A stretch of DNA of 64,000 nt from Sarcina sp034439435 (GCF_034439435.1 NZ_JAPCKJ010000001.1:310001-374000), one strand, 5' to 3'; shown: positions 26,173 through 36,013, numbered from the stretch's first letter. Numbers and translations: made by a program. The notes: a model not told the origin generated them from the sequence alone.

Positions 26173-27450
26173 TTATCCTTCAAAACTTTCAAAAGCTTCT
26201 AAGAATTTATCTATATGTTCTTCTGTATGCTTTACACTTAAAAACATAGCTTCAAATTGTGATGGTGGTATGTTAAATCCATTTTCTAACATATGTAAGA
26301 AATATCTCTTAAATCTTTCTCCATCACAAGTTTTTACATCATCATAAGAAGTAACTTCTTTTAAATCAGTAAAGAATAAAGTCATCATTCCACCTTGTCT
26401 ATTAACAACAAGACCTATACCTTTTTTCTTTGCTATCTCAAGAACACCTTTTTCAAGCTTTTCTCCTATTTTTTCAATATGTTCATAATAGGATGGATTA
26501 TCATGAAGCTTATTAACAGTAGCAAGCCCTGCACTCATTACTATTGGATTTCCTGACATTGTTCCAGCTTGATAAACTCCTCCTAATGGTGATAAGTTTT
26601 CCATTATCTCTCTTCTTCCACCATATGCACCACAAGGTAGTCCACCCCCCATTATTTTAGCATAAGTAACTAAATCTGGCTTAACATCAAATAAAGTTTG
26701 TGCTCCTTTATAAGCTACTCTAAATCCGCACATAACCTCATCAAATATAAGAAGTGATCCATATTTATCACATAACTCTCTAAGTTTTCTCATAAACTTA
26801 GGATTACACTTAACAACTCCCATATTTCCTGCAACTGGCTCTATTATTACTCCCGCAATATCATTTCCGTACTTTTCAAATAAATCTTCAACTTGCTTTT
26901 CATTATTGTATATTCCTATTAAAGTATTTTTTATACTTTCTTCTGGAACACCTAAACAGCCTGGAATTCCTTCTGTTAATACTCCAGAACCGGCTTCTAT
27001 TAAAAATCCATCAAAGTGTCCATGATAGCATCCTGCAAATTTAATTATTTTGTCTTTCTTTGTATATCCTCTAGCTAACTTTACAGCACTCATAGTAGCT
27101 TCTGTACCTGAGTTTACCATTCTTATCATATCAACATTATCTAATGTTTCACATAGAAGCTTAGCTAAATCTAACTCTAATTTTGTTGAAGCACCAAAAG
27201 CTATACTTTCCTCTGAAGTTTTCTTTATTGCTTCCACTACATCTTCATCACAATGGCCTAATATCATTGGTCCCCAAGCTAAGACAAAGTCAATATATTC
27301 ATTTCCATTCTCGTCCTTTATCATAGCTCCTTTACCACTTTTTATTATTGGAGGATTTATTCCTACACTTCCGAAAGATCTTACAGGACTATTAACTCCA
27401 CCTGGCATATATTTTTTTGATTCTTCAAATATTTCTTTATTTCTGTCCAT
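26173..27450 (-). CDS. hemL: glutamate-1-semialdehyde 2,1-aminomutase
   Basis: 425 residues from the ATG at 27450 (MDRNKEIFEESKKYMPGGVNSPVRSFG) with AGGAG seven bases upstream; the longer frame to 27483 is unlikely. PLP lysine in TYAKIMGGGLPCGAYGG (about residue 263), LLIFDEVMCGFRV, and VNSGTEATMSAVKLARG. It makes 5-aminolevulinate from glutamate-1-semialdehyde, the step after HemA. Sixth gene of the hem operon, 31 bases after hemB. Confidence 0.96.
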   Translation of the reverse strand: MDRNKEIFEESKKYMPGGVNSPVRSFGSVGINPPIIKSGKGAMIKDENGNEYIDFVLAWGPMILGHCDEDVVEAIKKTSEESIAFGASTKLELDLAKLLCETLDNVDMIRMVNSGTEATMSAVKLARGYTKKDKIIKFAGCYHGHFDGFLIEAGSGVLTEGIPGCLGVPEESIKNTLIGIYNNEKQVEDLFEKYGNDIAGVIIEPVAGNMGVVKCNPKFMRKLRELCDKYGSLLIFDEVMCGFRVAYKGAQTLFDVKPDLVTYAKIMGGGLPCGAYGGRREIMENLSPLGGVYQAGTMSGNPIVMSAGLATVNKLHDNPSYYEHIEKIGEKLEKGVLEIAKKKGIGLVVNRQGGMMTLFFTDLKEVTSYDDVKTCDGERFKRYFLHMLENGFNIPPSQFEAMFLSVKHTEEHIDKFLEAFESFEG

Positions 27451-27514
27451 ATTCATTCTCCTAACCATAAGATTGTTAATCAAATCCTTGATTTCATTAT
27501 ATTATAGTTTAAAA

Positions 27515-28483
27515 CTATTTTTCTTGTAACCATCTAGCAGCTTCTATAGCATAATAAGTTATTATCATGTCTGCTCCTGCTCTCTTCATTGATAGAAGCA
27601 TTTCTAAGGCAACTTGTTTTTCATTTATAAGTCCAAGCTTAGCTGCTGCTTTAACCATAGCAAACTCACCACTTACATTATAAACACAAACTGGCACATC
27701 TACTTTACTTCTAACTTCCTTAACAATATCTAAATATGATAAGGCAGGTTTAACCATAACTATATCTGCGCCCTCTTCTATATCCTGTTCTACTTCTTTT
27801 ATTGCTTCTCTTGAGTTTGCAGGATCCATTTGATAAGTTTTTCTATCTCCAAATTGAGGTGCTGAATTAGCTGCTTCTCTAAAAGGACCATAAAAAGCTG
27901 AGCAATATTTTGCAGAATAGCTCATTATTCCAACATTAACAAATCCAGCTTCATCTAAAGCGTTTCTCATAGATAATATTCTTCCATCCATCATATCTGA
28001 AGGAGCCACCATATGAGCACCAGCTTTTGCATGTGAAACTGCTATTTTATCTAAGAAACTTAAAGTTTTATCATTATCTACATCTTCTCCATTGATTATT
28101 CCACAATGACCATGACTTGTGTATTCACACATACAAACATCAGTTATTACTAATAAATTCTCATAGTCCTCTCTTAATTTTCTAATAGCTTTTTGAACAA
28201 TTCCTTCATCAGAATATGCTTCTGATCCACAAGCATCCTTATGCTCTGGAAGACCAAAGATAATAACACCTTTTATATTTAATTCTACAACTTCATCAAC
28301 TATTTCATTTAATCTATCTAAAGATACATGATAGTTTCCTGGTAAAGAACTTATCTCCTCTTTTATGTTGTTTCCTTCAACTACAAATATAGGAAATATG
28401 AAATCATTAGCTGTTAGAGTATTTTCTCTAACAAGGTCTCTCATTTCCTTATTTATTCTAAGTCTTCTTCCTCTCTTTATCAT
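27515..28483 (-). CDS. hemB: porphobilinogen synthase
   Basis: 322 residues. Zinc-type Cys cluster DVCMCEYTSHGHCG (about 118-131), the first active-site Lys in MSYSAKYCSAFYGPFR and the second in DIVMVKPALSYLD. It condenses two 5-aminolevulinates. ATG follows AGGAGGAAAGATT. 56 bases after the cobA-hemD gene. Confidence 0.97.
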   Translation of the reverse strand: MIKRGRRLRINKEMRDLVRENTLTANDFIFPIFVVEGNNIKEEISSLPGNYHVSLDRLNEIVDEVVELNIKGVIIFGLPEHKDACGSEAYSDEGIVQKAIRKLREDYENLLVITDVCMCEYTSHGHCGIINGEDVDNDKTLSFLDKIAVSHAKAGAHMVAPSDMMDGRILSMRNALDEAGFVNVGIMSYSAKYCSAFYGPFREAANSAPQFGDRKTYQMDPANSREAIKEVEQDIEEGADIVMVKPALSYLDIVKEVRSKVDVPVCVYNVSGEFAMVKAAAKLGLINEKQVALEMLLSMKRAGADMIITYYAIEAARWLQEK

Positions 28484-28539
28484 AATCTTTCCTCCTAATT
28501 TGTTTGTGATTTACTTATAAATTTAATTTTACCATAAAT

Positions 28540-30018
28540 TTATTTTTTAACCTCGTTCCATATACCCTCAATTTCACTTAAAAATCCTTCTCCACAATGT
28601 GTTTTGCACATTTTTCCTTCAATTCCACTTTCATTTAAAGCTTTTAATGTTATAGGTCCTATGGCTATACTAACCTTTTCCTTAAGAGCATCAAGTCCTA
28701 TTAGATTTATCATGTTTTTAACTGTTGAAGGACTTGTATATAAAACCATATCTACCTCTTTAAAAGCTCTAGGATTCTTAACTCCTCCACATACAGTATC
28801 ATAAATATTAACTCTATGGCATACAGCACCTAAATCAGTTAAGTTCTCAAATAAATATTCTCTACTTAGAGAAGAACATGGAATTAATATTTCTTCTCCC
28901 TCTTTAATATTATCTTTTAAAGCCTCAAATAATCCTTCTGCTGTAAATGATTTTGCAATTATAGTTGGTATAATTCCTCTTTCTATTAAAGCCTTTTTAG
29001 TAGCTTTTCCTAATACAGCAAACTCAGCTATTATTCTTCTTATATCAATTTCATTTTTTATTATATAATCGAAAAATATATTAACAGAATTTACTGAAGT
29101 AAATACTATACGATCATATTTTTCTAACTCTTTTAAGTAGTCCTTTAAGTTTTCAGATGTCTCTTTTATTTCTATAGAGTTTATTTCTGTTACCTCAGCA
29201 CCTAATTCTTTTAATTTCCATTTAAGTTCTTTTGATTGCTCTTTAGATCTTGTAATGCAAATATTAGCACCAAATAAAGGTAACTTTTCAAACCATGAAA
29301 GTTTCTCATTTAATGAAACAACTTCACCGACAACTATTATGCAAGGAGATTCTAATTTAGCTTCTCTAACCTTTGAACATATATTCTCTAAAGTTCCAAT
29401 AACCTTTCTTTGCTTTGATGTTGTTCCTCTCATTATTACTCCACAAGGAGTCTTTATGTCTTTATCATTTTCTAAAAGCTTCTCTACTATTGTTTCTAAA
29501 TTTGAAAGTCCCATCATGAACACTAATGTTCCATTTTCTTTTGCTAGTGCTTCCCAATTTACATTTAAAGTTCTTGCTGACATACCTGTGACAATATGAA
29601 AGCTTTGAGCTAATCCTCTATGTGTTATTGGTATTCCACCATAGTTTAAAACAGAAATAGGTGAAGTCACTCCTGGAATAACTTCAAAAGGTATATTCTC
29701 TTCTACTAAAGCTAGTACTTCTTCTCCACCTCTTCCAAAAACATATGGATCTCCACCTTTTACTCTTCCAACAATATGACCTTTTTTAGCAAGTTCAACT
29801 ATGCTTTCATTTATCTCTTCTTGTGTTTTATAATGACATCCTGGCTCTTTTCCACAATAATAAATTTCACAATCATCATTTAAATAGTTAAGTATGTTAT
29901 TCCCAACTAACCTATCATATAAAACAGCTGTACATTTTTCTAATGCATTTATCGCCTTAAGTGTTAATAATTCTTCATCTCCAGGACCTGCTCCTATTAT
30001 ATATGCTTTTTTATTCAT
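28540..30018 (-). CDS. cobA-hemD: uroporphyrinogen-III C-methyltransferase / uroporphyrinogen-III synthase fusion
   Basis: 492 residues, two enzymes in one chain. Residues ~1-240 are SUMT: AYIIGAGPGDEELLTLKA, VLYDRLV, VGRVKGGDPYVFGRGGEE and VIPGVTSPISVLNYGGIPITHRG. Residues ~250-492 are HemD (ITRSKEQSKELKWKLKELGAEV, FTSVNSVNIFFDY, YTSPSTVKNM). It closes hydroxymethylbilane to uroporphyrinogen III and methylates it to precorrin-2, steering flux to siroheme and cobalamin rather than protohaem. Ribosome site GGAGGC; 8 bases from hemC. Confidence 0.96.
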   Translation of the reverse strand: MNKKAYIIGAGPGDEELLTLKAINALEKCTAVLYDRLVGNNILNYLNDDCEIYYCGKEPGCHYKTQEEINESIVELAKKGHIVGRVKGGDPYVFGRGGEEVLALVEENIPFEVIPGVTSPISVLNYGGIPITHRGLAQSFHIVTGMSARTLNVNWEALAKENGTLVFMMGLSNLETIVEKLLENDKDIKTPCGVIMRGTTSKQRKVIGTLENICSKVREAKLESPCIIVVGEVVSLNEKLSWFEKLPLFGANICITRSKEQSKELKWKLKELGAEVTEINSIEIKETSENLKDYLKELEKYDRIVFTSVNSVNIFFDYIIKNEIDIRRIIAEFAVLGKATKKALIERGIIPTIIAKSFTAEGLFEALKDNIKEGEEILIPCSSLSREYLFENLTDLGAVCHRVNIYDTVCGGVKNPRAFKEVDMVLYTSPSTVKNMINLIGLDALKEKVSIAIGPITLKALNESGIEGKMCKTHCGEGFLSEIEGIWNEVKK

Positions 30019-30026
30019 GATTTCTT

Positions 30027-30902
30027 CTAAGCCTCCCCTAGTATTTTCTCTGCAAGTTTTTTTCCTAATAATATATTATCTTCTTTCTTTCCTAATATAT
30101 CTTTTTTAACTATTTTATTGTTAACCGCGAATGTACCTATCATATATAAGTCATTACCTTTAACCTCTGAATAAGCTCCTATAAGACTATGGCATCCACC
30201 ATTTAAAACCTTCATAAAACTTCTTTCAGCTTCAACAGTAGTCCTAACCTCTTTGCTATCTAATGCTTTGAAATAGTCATTAAAATCTCCATCCTTTAAA
30301 CACTCTATTCCTAAAGCTCCTTGTCCTATAGCTGGTAAAAATACCTTTGGATCAAAGTAATCACTTATTACATCTTCCATACCAAGTCTTTTTAATCCTG
30401 CCGCTGCTAAAATTATTCCATCTAAATTTTCTTCAGTTATTTTTTTTATTCTGGTTTGAACATTTCCTCTAATTGGAACAATCTCTAAATCGCTTCTAAA
30501 TAATTTTAATTGCTCTGCACGTCTTATACTACTAGTTCCGATTCTAGCACCCTTTCTTAAATTAGATAAGGTTGAACCATTTAAAGATACAAAGGCATCT
30601 CTTATATCTTCTCTCTCAGGCATTGCAACAAGTTCAAATTCACTAGTAAGTTCAAAAGGAACATCTTTCATGCTATGAACTGCACCATGAGCTTCTTTAT
30701 TTAAAAGAGCTAATTCTATTTCTTTTACAAATAGCCCTTTTCCACCAATTTTATTTAATGAGACATCTAATCTTCTGTCTCCTTCTGTCATAACTAAAAG
30801 CTTCTTACTATCTATATTTTCTTTTTCTTTTAAAAGTTCCATAACTTTTTCAGTTTGCACTTGTGCTAACTTACTTTTTCTAGTTGCTATTATTAATTCC
30901 AT
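30027..30902 (-). CDS. hemC: hydroxymethylbilane synthase
   Basis: 291 residues from the ATG at 30902 (MELIIATRKSKLA), with GTGAGG nine bases upstream; the GTG at 30917 lies in that site. Conserved arginines in GTSSIRRAEQL and VPIRGNVQTRI, and the dipyrromethane cofactor Cys in LNGGCHSLIGAY (about residue 236). It polymerises four porphobilinogens. Third gene of the operon. Confidence 0.96.
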   Translation of the reverse strand: MELIIATRKSKLAQVQTEKVMELLKEKENIDSKKLLVMTEGDRRLDVSLNKIGGKGLFVKEIELALLNKEAHGAVHSMKDVPFELTSEFELVAMPEREDIRDAFVSLNGSTLSNLRKGARIGTSSIRRAEQLKLFRSDLEIVPIRGNVQTRIKKITEENLDGIILAAAGLKRLGMEDVISDYFDPKVFLPAIGQGALGIECLKDGDFNDYFKALDSKEVRTTVEAERSFMKVLNGGCHSLIGAYSEVKGNDLYMIGTFAVNNKIVKKDILGKKEDNILLGKKLAEKILGEA

Positions 30903-31009
30903 TAATCCAAACCTCACATTGATTATTTTTATAATAAATTTGATACTCTCTTTTCTTTTGCTAAAATTACTTTTATAAAAGGTTATTTTTTATTAAGATT
31001 ATATTTGTC

Positions 31010-31666
31010 TTAATCCTCAGTTAATGAATAAGCTATTTTCTCTCCGAAAACATTTGATAGATATTCATACTCTCTTTCTTCTAAAAAAGCTTTTTTAAAT
31101 TCATTACTTGAAATAACCTTAATTATTTCACTTTTTAATTCTTCTTTTTTAGCTTTTTCTCTAATTTTAGCTACTTTAATTGAGTACATATCATTTTCCT
31201 TAATAATACTTGATACCTCTTCACCTATAGCTCTAGTTATTCTAGGTGATCCTAACTTACTACTTATACTAAAGCCTAAATTTTCATAACATCTACTATA
31301 TGGAATAGATACCATACCATCTTTATAATTAGTTGCATTTAAATATAATTTATATTCCTCATCACAATCCTTACATATTTCATATGCTAAGGAATCTTCA
31401 TCTATAGCTATTATTATAAGATGAGCATCTTTTATAAACTCTTTATAATAAGTTCCTTCTTCAAGCTTTAAGTTTTCATTGTTAATATCTAAAATTTCCT
31501 TTGAAAACTTCTTTGATAAAATATGTACATAACAACCTTTTTCTAATAGTCCTTTAACCTTTATGAAAGCTGCTTTTCCTCCACCTATTACCTTAACGTG
31601 GAATTTACTACTTATAATATTTATTGGCACTAAGTTAAAAATATCTTCTCTATTATTTCTACACAA
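31010..31666 (-). CDS. precorrin-2 dehydrogenase / siroheme-synthase-like protein
   Basis: 218 residues. NAD-binding turn VIGGGKAAFIKVKGLLEKG (about 26-44), ATNYKDGMVSIPYS and FSISSKLGSPRITRAIGEEV, the pattern of CysG N-terminal/Met8-type enzymes that oxidise precorrin-2 to sirohydrochlorin and may insert iron. It starts at TTG (31666), preceded by AAGGGAAGTG, and overlaps hemA by 37 bases, implying coupled translation. It is the last siroheme-specific enzyme here and feeds AsrC. Confidence 0.85.
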   Translation of the reverse strand: MCRNNREDIFNLVPINIISSKFHVKVIGGGKAAFIKVKGLLEKGCYVHILSKKFSKEILDINNENLKLEEGTYYKEFIKDAHLIIIAIDEDSLAYEICKDCDEEYKLYLNATNYKDGMVSIPYSRCYENLGFSISSKLGSPRITRAIGEEVSSIIKENDMYSIKVAKIREKAKKEELKSEIIKVISSNEFKKAFLEEREYEYLSNVFGEKIAYSLTED

Positions 31667-32832
31667 GAACTATCACTTCCCTTTAAAGCTTCACTTTTTA
31701 AAAGTTCTATAGCCCTATTAACATAAGCATCAGCTGTGCTTTTTATCATTTTTTCTGCTAATTTAGAATTTTCTCCATTTCCTTTATTAGAAAAAGTTTT
31801 TATTCTCTCTTTGCAAATTTCATTTTCTCTTATTTTTATATTTCTTATTCTGCTTGATATTTCTCTTATTTTAAGCCAGTTTAAAAATTCTTCTATGCTT
31901 TCTTCAACTATATGCTTATACTCTTCCATTCTATCTTTTCTTATTTGCTTATTTTTATCATCAATCTTACTTATCTCATCTATATCTTTAAGAATTATTC
32001 TTTCTTTTTCTGATAATTCTTTATCAACATCTCTTGGAACAGCTAAATCATATATGTATATTCTCTCGCCTTCTTCTTTTATGTCTCCATTTCTAACTAC
32101 TGTATGAGGTGCTGCTGTGCAGGAAACTATACAATCAACCTCATTTATAACTTCATTTTTCTCATTAAAATCTAAAATTTCTACAATTTCATCTTCTAAA
32201 TCACTAGCCTTACTCTTATCCCTTACTATTAAATAAATGCACTCTGCCTTGTGGCATAAAAGGTGCTTAATTGCAAGTTTTCCAATCTCACCGTAGCCTA
32301 ATACCATAAATTTTTTGCACCCTTTTAATAAAGCGCTATTTATTGATATTGATACTGATGAAACTGGCACCTCAAACATTTTGCACTCAGTTTTAAACTT
32401 TTTACCACAAGCAATAGCTATTTCAAACATTTTTTGTAATTCGCCTGAAATACTATTATCCTCAAGTGCCTTCTTATAAGCATCTTTAATTTGCCCTAAA
32501 ATTTGATCTTCCCCTAAAATTCTTGAGTGGAATCCACAAATAACCTCCATAAGATGGGTTACTGCTCTCTTTTCCTTTGATAAAAACATATAATTTTTCA
32601 AATCATCATTCCAGTTAAAAGCACCAAAAATCTTATTAAAAATTTCATCATCTGAAATACTTTCAGTGCAATTAAAGTAAATTTCTGTCCTATTACAAGT
32701 ATTTACTATTACAACTTCTTTAAATGAATCTAATAATTCTTCTATATATTTCTTATGTTTTTTAGGATATAAGGCTAATTTTTCTCTTATTTCTATATCT
32801 ACATTCCTTTTAACCCCTATAACTCCTATCAT
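31630..32832 (-). CDS. hemA: glutamyl-tRNA reductase
   Basis: 400 residues. NTCNRTEIYF (catalytic Cys, about residue 48), ICGFHSRILGEDQILGQIKDAY and the Rossmann VLGYGEIGKLAIKHL, then a helical dimer domain. First committed step of C5-pathway tetrapyrrole synthesis. ATG follows TAGGAGGCAG. First gene of the operon hemA, sirohydrochlorin enzyme, hemC, cobA-hemD, hemB, hemL; the promoter lies in 32833-32994. Confidence 0.96.
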   Translation of the reverse strand: MIGVIGVKRNVDIEIREKLALYPKKHKKYIEELLDSFKEVVIVNTCNRTEIYFNCTESISDDEIFNKIFGAFNWNDDLKNYMFLSKEKRAVTHLMEVICGFHSRILGEDQILGQIKDAYKKALEDNSISGELQKMFEIAIACGKKFKTECKMFEVPVSSVSISINSALLKGCKKFMVLGYGEIGKLAIKHLLCHKAECIYLIVRDKSKASDLEDEIVEILDFNEKNEVINEVDCIVSCTAAPHTVVRNGDIKEEGERIYIYDLAVPRDVDKELSEKERIILKDIDEISKIDDKNKQIRKDRMEEYKHIVEESIEEFLNWLKIREISSRIRNIKIRENEICKERIKTFSNKGNGENSKLAEKMIKSTADAYVNRAIELLKSEALKGSDSSCVEIIEKIFLT

Positions 32833-32994
32833 GAACTGCCTCCTAATTTAATGTCTCATCTGTTAAAAATTTATTAAAATACTATATAATTTATAATATC
32901 ATAAAAATTATATATGCCCAATGAAATAATTGTATTAGTAATATCAAAAATATATATTTATTATAATCAGTAACTTATATACTAGTATATAAGG

Positions 32995-33022
32995 AAAAGC
33001 ACTCTATAAATAGAGTGCTTTT
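32995..33022 (-). terminator. asrABC terminator
   Basis: AAAAGCACTCTA and its perfect complement TAGAGTGCTTTT, 12 pairs, loop TTTA; it starts 2 bases after the asrC stop. Confidence 0.92.
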
Positions 33023-33024
33023 TA

Positions 33025-34005
33025 TTAAAATCCGTTTGTATAATGTATTCCGCTCCAATAAACATTATTTTTCATTAATGCTTTTTCAGATAAAGTTACT
33101 CCTTCTAAAGCCCATTTTTTAAATTCCATAAATCCAGTTCTGTCTATTATGTATCCAATGTGCTCTTTTCCACCTGGAGCATTTCTATCGATATATTCAG
33201 TAACATATTTATAAGTATTTAAAATAATTTTAACAATACTATCCTCATCTACCCAAAGTATAAAATCTTCTGCTAATCTTGGGTTTTTCTTTCCTGTTCT
33301 ACCCATTATAGCTAATCTGTAGTATTTTTCTTTACTTCTTGTCCATGCATTTGTTGGGCAATTCATAACACATTCTCCACAACCAATACATTTACTTGCA
33401 TCTCTAACAACTTTAAAGTTTTCAAAACTTAAAGCACCTGTAGCTTTCTTTTTACAAGCTCTAACACAAGCTCCACAAGTTACACATCTGCTTTTTTCAT
33501 ATTGTGGCTCTGTCATTCCTATTATTCCAAAGTCATGCATTCTTGCTTTAATACAATCATTAGGACATCCTGTTAAGGCAACTTTAAAATGTAAGTCATT
33601 TGGGAAAATTGCTTTTTCTATTCTTTTTGCAAAATTTGTTGTATTGTAATTAGCAAATGGACAAACATTATTTCCTATACATGCTGAAACATTTCTTGTT
33701 CCTGCTGCATTGTATCCATCTCCTGGATTTTCTTGGTTTATTTCTAAAGCTTCTATAATAGGTTGAAGTTTTTTGTTTACTTCCGGTATATCTCTCATAT
33801 CTATTCCAGGTATTTCAAAACCTTGTCTAGTTGTAATATGAACTGTACCATCTCCATAAGTGTCAGCTATTTCTTGAATACCAAGTAATAATTTAGCATC
33901 TAAATGCCCACCTGGAACTCTTATTCTTGATGCTGTATATCCTCTTCTTTTAGTTACTCTAAAAGCGTTCTTTTTAAGTTTTTTAGTATTTATATCTAAA
34001 GACAT
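33025..34005 (-). CDS. asrC: anaerobic sulfite reductase subunit C (siroheme catalytic subunit)
   Basis: 326 residues. The coupled siroheme/4Fe-4S ligand set is visible as CIGNNVC (C-x5-C, about 110-116) and CPNDC (C-x3-C, about 147-151). Two ferredoxin clusters follow: CVTCGACVRACKK and CIGCGECVMNCPTNA. It reduces sulfite to sulfide. ATG after TAGGAGGAAGG. Last gene of asrABC, 11 bases after asrB. The adjacent hem operon makes its siroheme. Confidence 0.97.
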   Translation of the reverse strand: MSLDINTKKLKKNAFRVTKRRGYTASRIRVPGGHLDAKLLLGIQEIADTYGDGTVHITTRQGFEIPGIDMRDIPEVNKKLQPIIEALEINQENPGDGYNAAGTRNVSACIGNNVCPFANYNTTNFAKRIEKAIFPNDLHFKVALTGCPNDCIKARMHDFGIIGMTEPQYEKSRCVTCGACVRACKKKATGALSFENFKVVRDASKCIGCGECVMNCPTNAWTRSKEKYYRLAIMGRTGKKNPRLAEDFILWVDEDSIVKIILNTYKYVTEYIDRNAPGGKEHIGYIIDRTGFMEFKKWALEGVTLSEKALMKNNVYWSGIHYTNGF

Positions 34006-34016
34006 AGTCCTTCCTC

Positions 34017-34808
34017 CTAATCTATTAAAAGTTTACCCTTAGTATAGTTGAATACTGGTCCATCTAAGCATATATATGTATCATCGATTTTACAGTGTCC
34101 GCATTTACCTAATCCACAACACATTTTTCTTTCTTGAGATATCCAGATATTTTCTTCTTTAATTCCTCTTTTTAAGAATTCTAAAACTGTAAACTTCATC
34201 ATCATTGGAGGCCCAACAACTATAACTTGAACATTATCCATATCTTTTATTTCTAATTCAGGAATGTACTTAGTTACAAGTCCTGTATTTCCTTCATAAC
34301 CTTCTTCTGCTGAGTCAACAGTTATGATCATGTTCATATTCTTTTCCCATTCTTTCATATCATCCTTGAAAAGAATATCCTTTGGTCCTTTAAATCCACT
34401 TATAAGAGTAAAACTTTCTGCATCTTGTGGATTTTGTGAGAAATAATCTACTATTCCTTTAACTGGTGAAAGACCAGTTCCTCCAGCAACAACTACAACT
34501 TCTTTTCCTTTATAGTTTTCAACGTCAAAGCCATTACCATAAGGTCCTCTTAAGAAAAGTTTATCTCCTTCGTATTTTTCAAATATTTCATTTGTTACTA
34601 CTCCAACTCTTCTTATTGTAAGTTCTACATAGTCTTCTCCTATACCACTTACTGATATTGGAGCCTCTCCAAACTTTGGAAGAGAAACTTCAAAGAATTG
34701 TCCTGGTTTAACATCGCCTTTGAATTCCATTCTAAAAGTATATTCTATGTCAGTATGTTTTTTTACGTTTAATATTTTTGATATAAAAGGAGTATATTCA
34801 TTATGCAT
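34017..34808 (-). CDS. asrB: anaerobic sulfite reductase subunit B (flavin/NADH reductase)
   Basis: 263 residues. Ferredoxin-reductase fold: FAD region FFEVSLPKFGEAPISVS and RGPYGNGFD, NAD region VVVVAGGTGLSPVKGI, and a C-terminal 2Fe-2S Cys set MCCGLGKCGHC...CLDGP as in dihydroorotate dehydrogenase PyrK-like subunits. It passes NADH electrons to AsrA/AsrC. The ATG overlaps the asrA end by 8 bases. Confidence 0.96.
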   Translation of the reverse strand: MHNEYTPFISKILNVKKHTDIEYTFRMEFKGDVKPGQFFEVSLPKFGEAPISVSGIGEDYVELTIRRVGVVTNEIFEKYEGDKLFLRGPYGNGFDVENYKGKEVVVVAGGTGLSPVKGIVDYFSQNPQDAESFTLISGFKGPKDILFKDDMKEWEKNMNMIITVDSAEEGYEGNTGLVTKYIPELEIKDMDNVQVIVVGPPMMMKFTVLEFLKRGIKEENIWISQERKMCCGLGKCGHCKIDDTYICLDGPVFNYTKGKLLID

Positions 34809-35817
34809 TATCTTTCACCTCTTCTACAGCATCTTTAAGTTTATTTACACATTCTGAAAAAGATATGTATTCTGGACAGATATCATCACATCTACCACAT
34901 CCAACACACATATGGTATCCCCATCTCTTCTTGTAGTCATATACTTTGTGCATAACTTTAAATCTCATTCTTTGACCTTTATCTTTTCTAAAGCTATGTC
35001 CACCAGCCATATCTGTGTATCCATCTACTTGACATGAAGCCCAAACTCTTCTTCTTTCACCTGCATTTTCATTATCTTTGTAAAATATATCTTGCATTGT
35101 GAAACAAGTACATGTTGGACATACAAAGTTACATCTTCCGCAAGCTATACATCTTTCCGAATACTCATTCCATACAGTTGATTTTATTATGTTTAAATCA
35201 ATTCCTTCTGGAACTTCAACCTTAGTTTCATTTTCTTCTACAAACTTCGGTGAAACTTCTTCTTTATTACTTTCTACTGCTTCAAAGATTTTTGCTAATT
35301 CTTCATCTTTTATATCTAATAAAACTTCATCATTATCTATTCCTATATATGCTGAATATTCATCTGTTTTATTAGTTCCCATGCTTACACAGAAACAATT
35401 TTCAAAACTGTTTTCACATCCCATAACTATAAATTTAGCTTTTTCTCTTAACTTTTTATAGTAAGGATCTTCAAAACCATTTCTTAAGTATATATCATCA
35501 ATTCTTCTTAATGAATGCATATCACAGCTTCTTAAGAAAATTAATATATTCTTTTCTTCTACACTTGCTTCACTAAATTTATCTTCAGTAAAGAAGAATA
35601 ATGTTTGAGTTATTGGAAGTAAAACTTCTTTATATGAAAAATCTGACTTCTTTGAAAACTCAATATCATTTATAGAATTTATTTCTCCGTATCTTGTTAT
35701 GTCAGTATCAGAAAATCTTCCCTTGCCTTCCATAACTTTAGGAGCGTATATCTTATATTCTTTTTTTAAACAGTCTATTATCTTATCAAAATTGTCTTTT
35801 GTAAGCCTTAAACCCAT
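34801..35817 (-). CDS. asrA: anaerobic sulfite reductase subunit A (iron-sulfur subunit)
   Basis: 338 residues. An N-terminal ~215-residue domain with FLRSCDMHSLRRID and CENSFENCFC, then two 4Fe-4S motifs CIACGRCNFVCPTC and CVGCGRCDDICPEY. It carries electrons between AsrB and AsrC. ATG follows AAGAGGTG. First gene of the operon, behind a CRP-like operator. Confidence 0.96.
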   Translation of the reverse strand: MGLRLTKDNFDKIIDCLKKEYKIYAPKVMEGKGRFSDTDITRYGEINSINDIEFSKKSDFSYKEVLLPITQTLFFFTEDKFSEASVEEKNILIFLRSCDMHSLRRIDDIYLRNGFEDPYYKKLREKAKFIVMGCENSFENCFCVSMGTNKTDEYSAYIGIDNDEVLLDIKDEELAKIFEAVESNKEEVSPKFVEENETKVEVPEGIDLNIIKSTVWNEYSERCIACGRCNFVCPTCTCFTMQDIFYKDNENAGERRRVWASCQVDGYTDMAGGHSFRKDKGQRMRFKVMHKVYDYKKRWGYHMCVGCGRCDDICPEYISFSECVNKLKDAVEEVKDNA

Positions 35818-35940
35818 AATAAAACACCTCTTAAACTTAACTTTATTTTGAAATTAAATAAATTCTAATCTATTATTTAAAATAAAAGAATTTCTTTTTC
35901 CGTTAATTAATTTTTAATAATTAAGAATTTAACAAAGTAT

Positions 35941-35983
35941 ATTATAAGAATAAAGCATTAAAGATGATGTGATTTTTGTTACA
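35941..35983 (-). promoter_or_regulatory. asrA promoter with CRP/FNR-like operator
   Basis: TGTGATTTTTGTTACA (35968-35983) matches TGTGA-N6-TCACA with one mismatch. On the minus strand TATAAT lies at 35946-35941; counting from it puts the start near 35934 and the operator centre (35975.5) at -41.5, the class II activator position. There is no good -35, as expected for an activated promoter. The neighbouring CRP-family gene is the obvious candidate regulator. Inference, not shown. Confidence 0.6.
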
Positions 35984-36013
35984 CTGTAAAAATTCTTAAA
36001 TTGATAAAAAATA

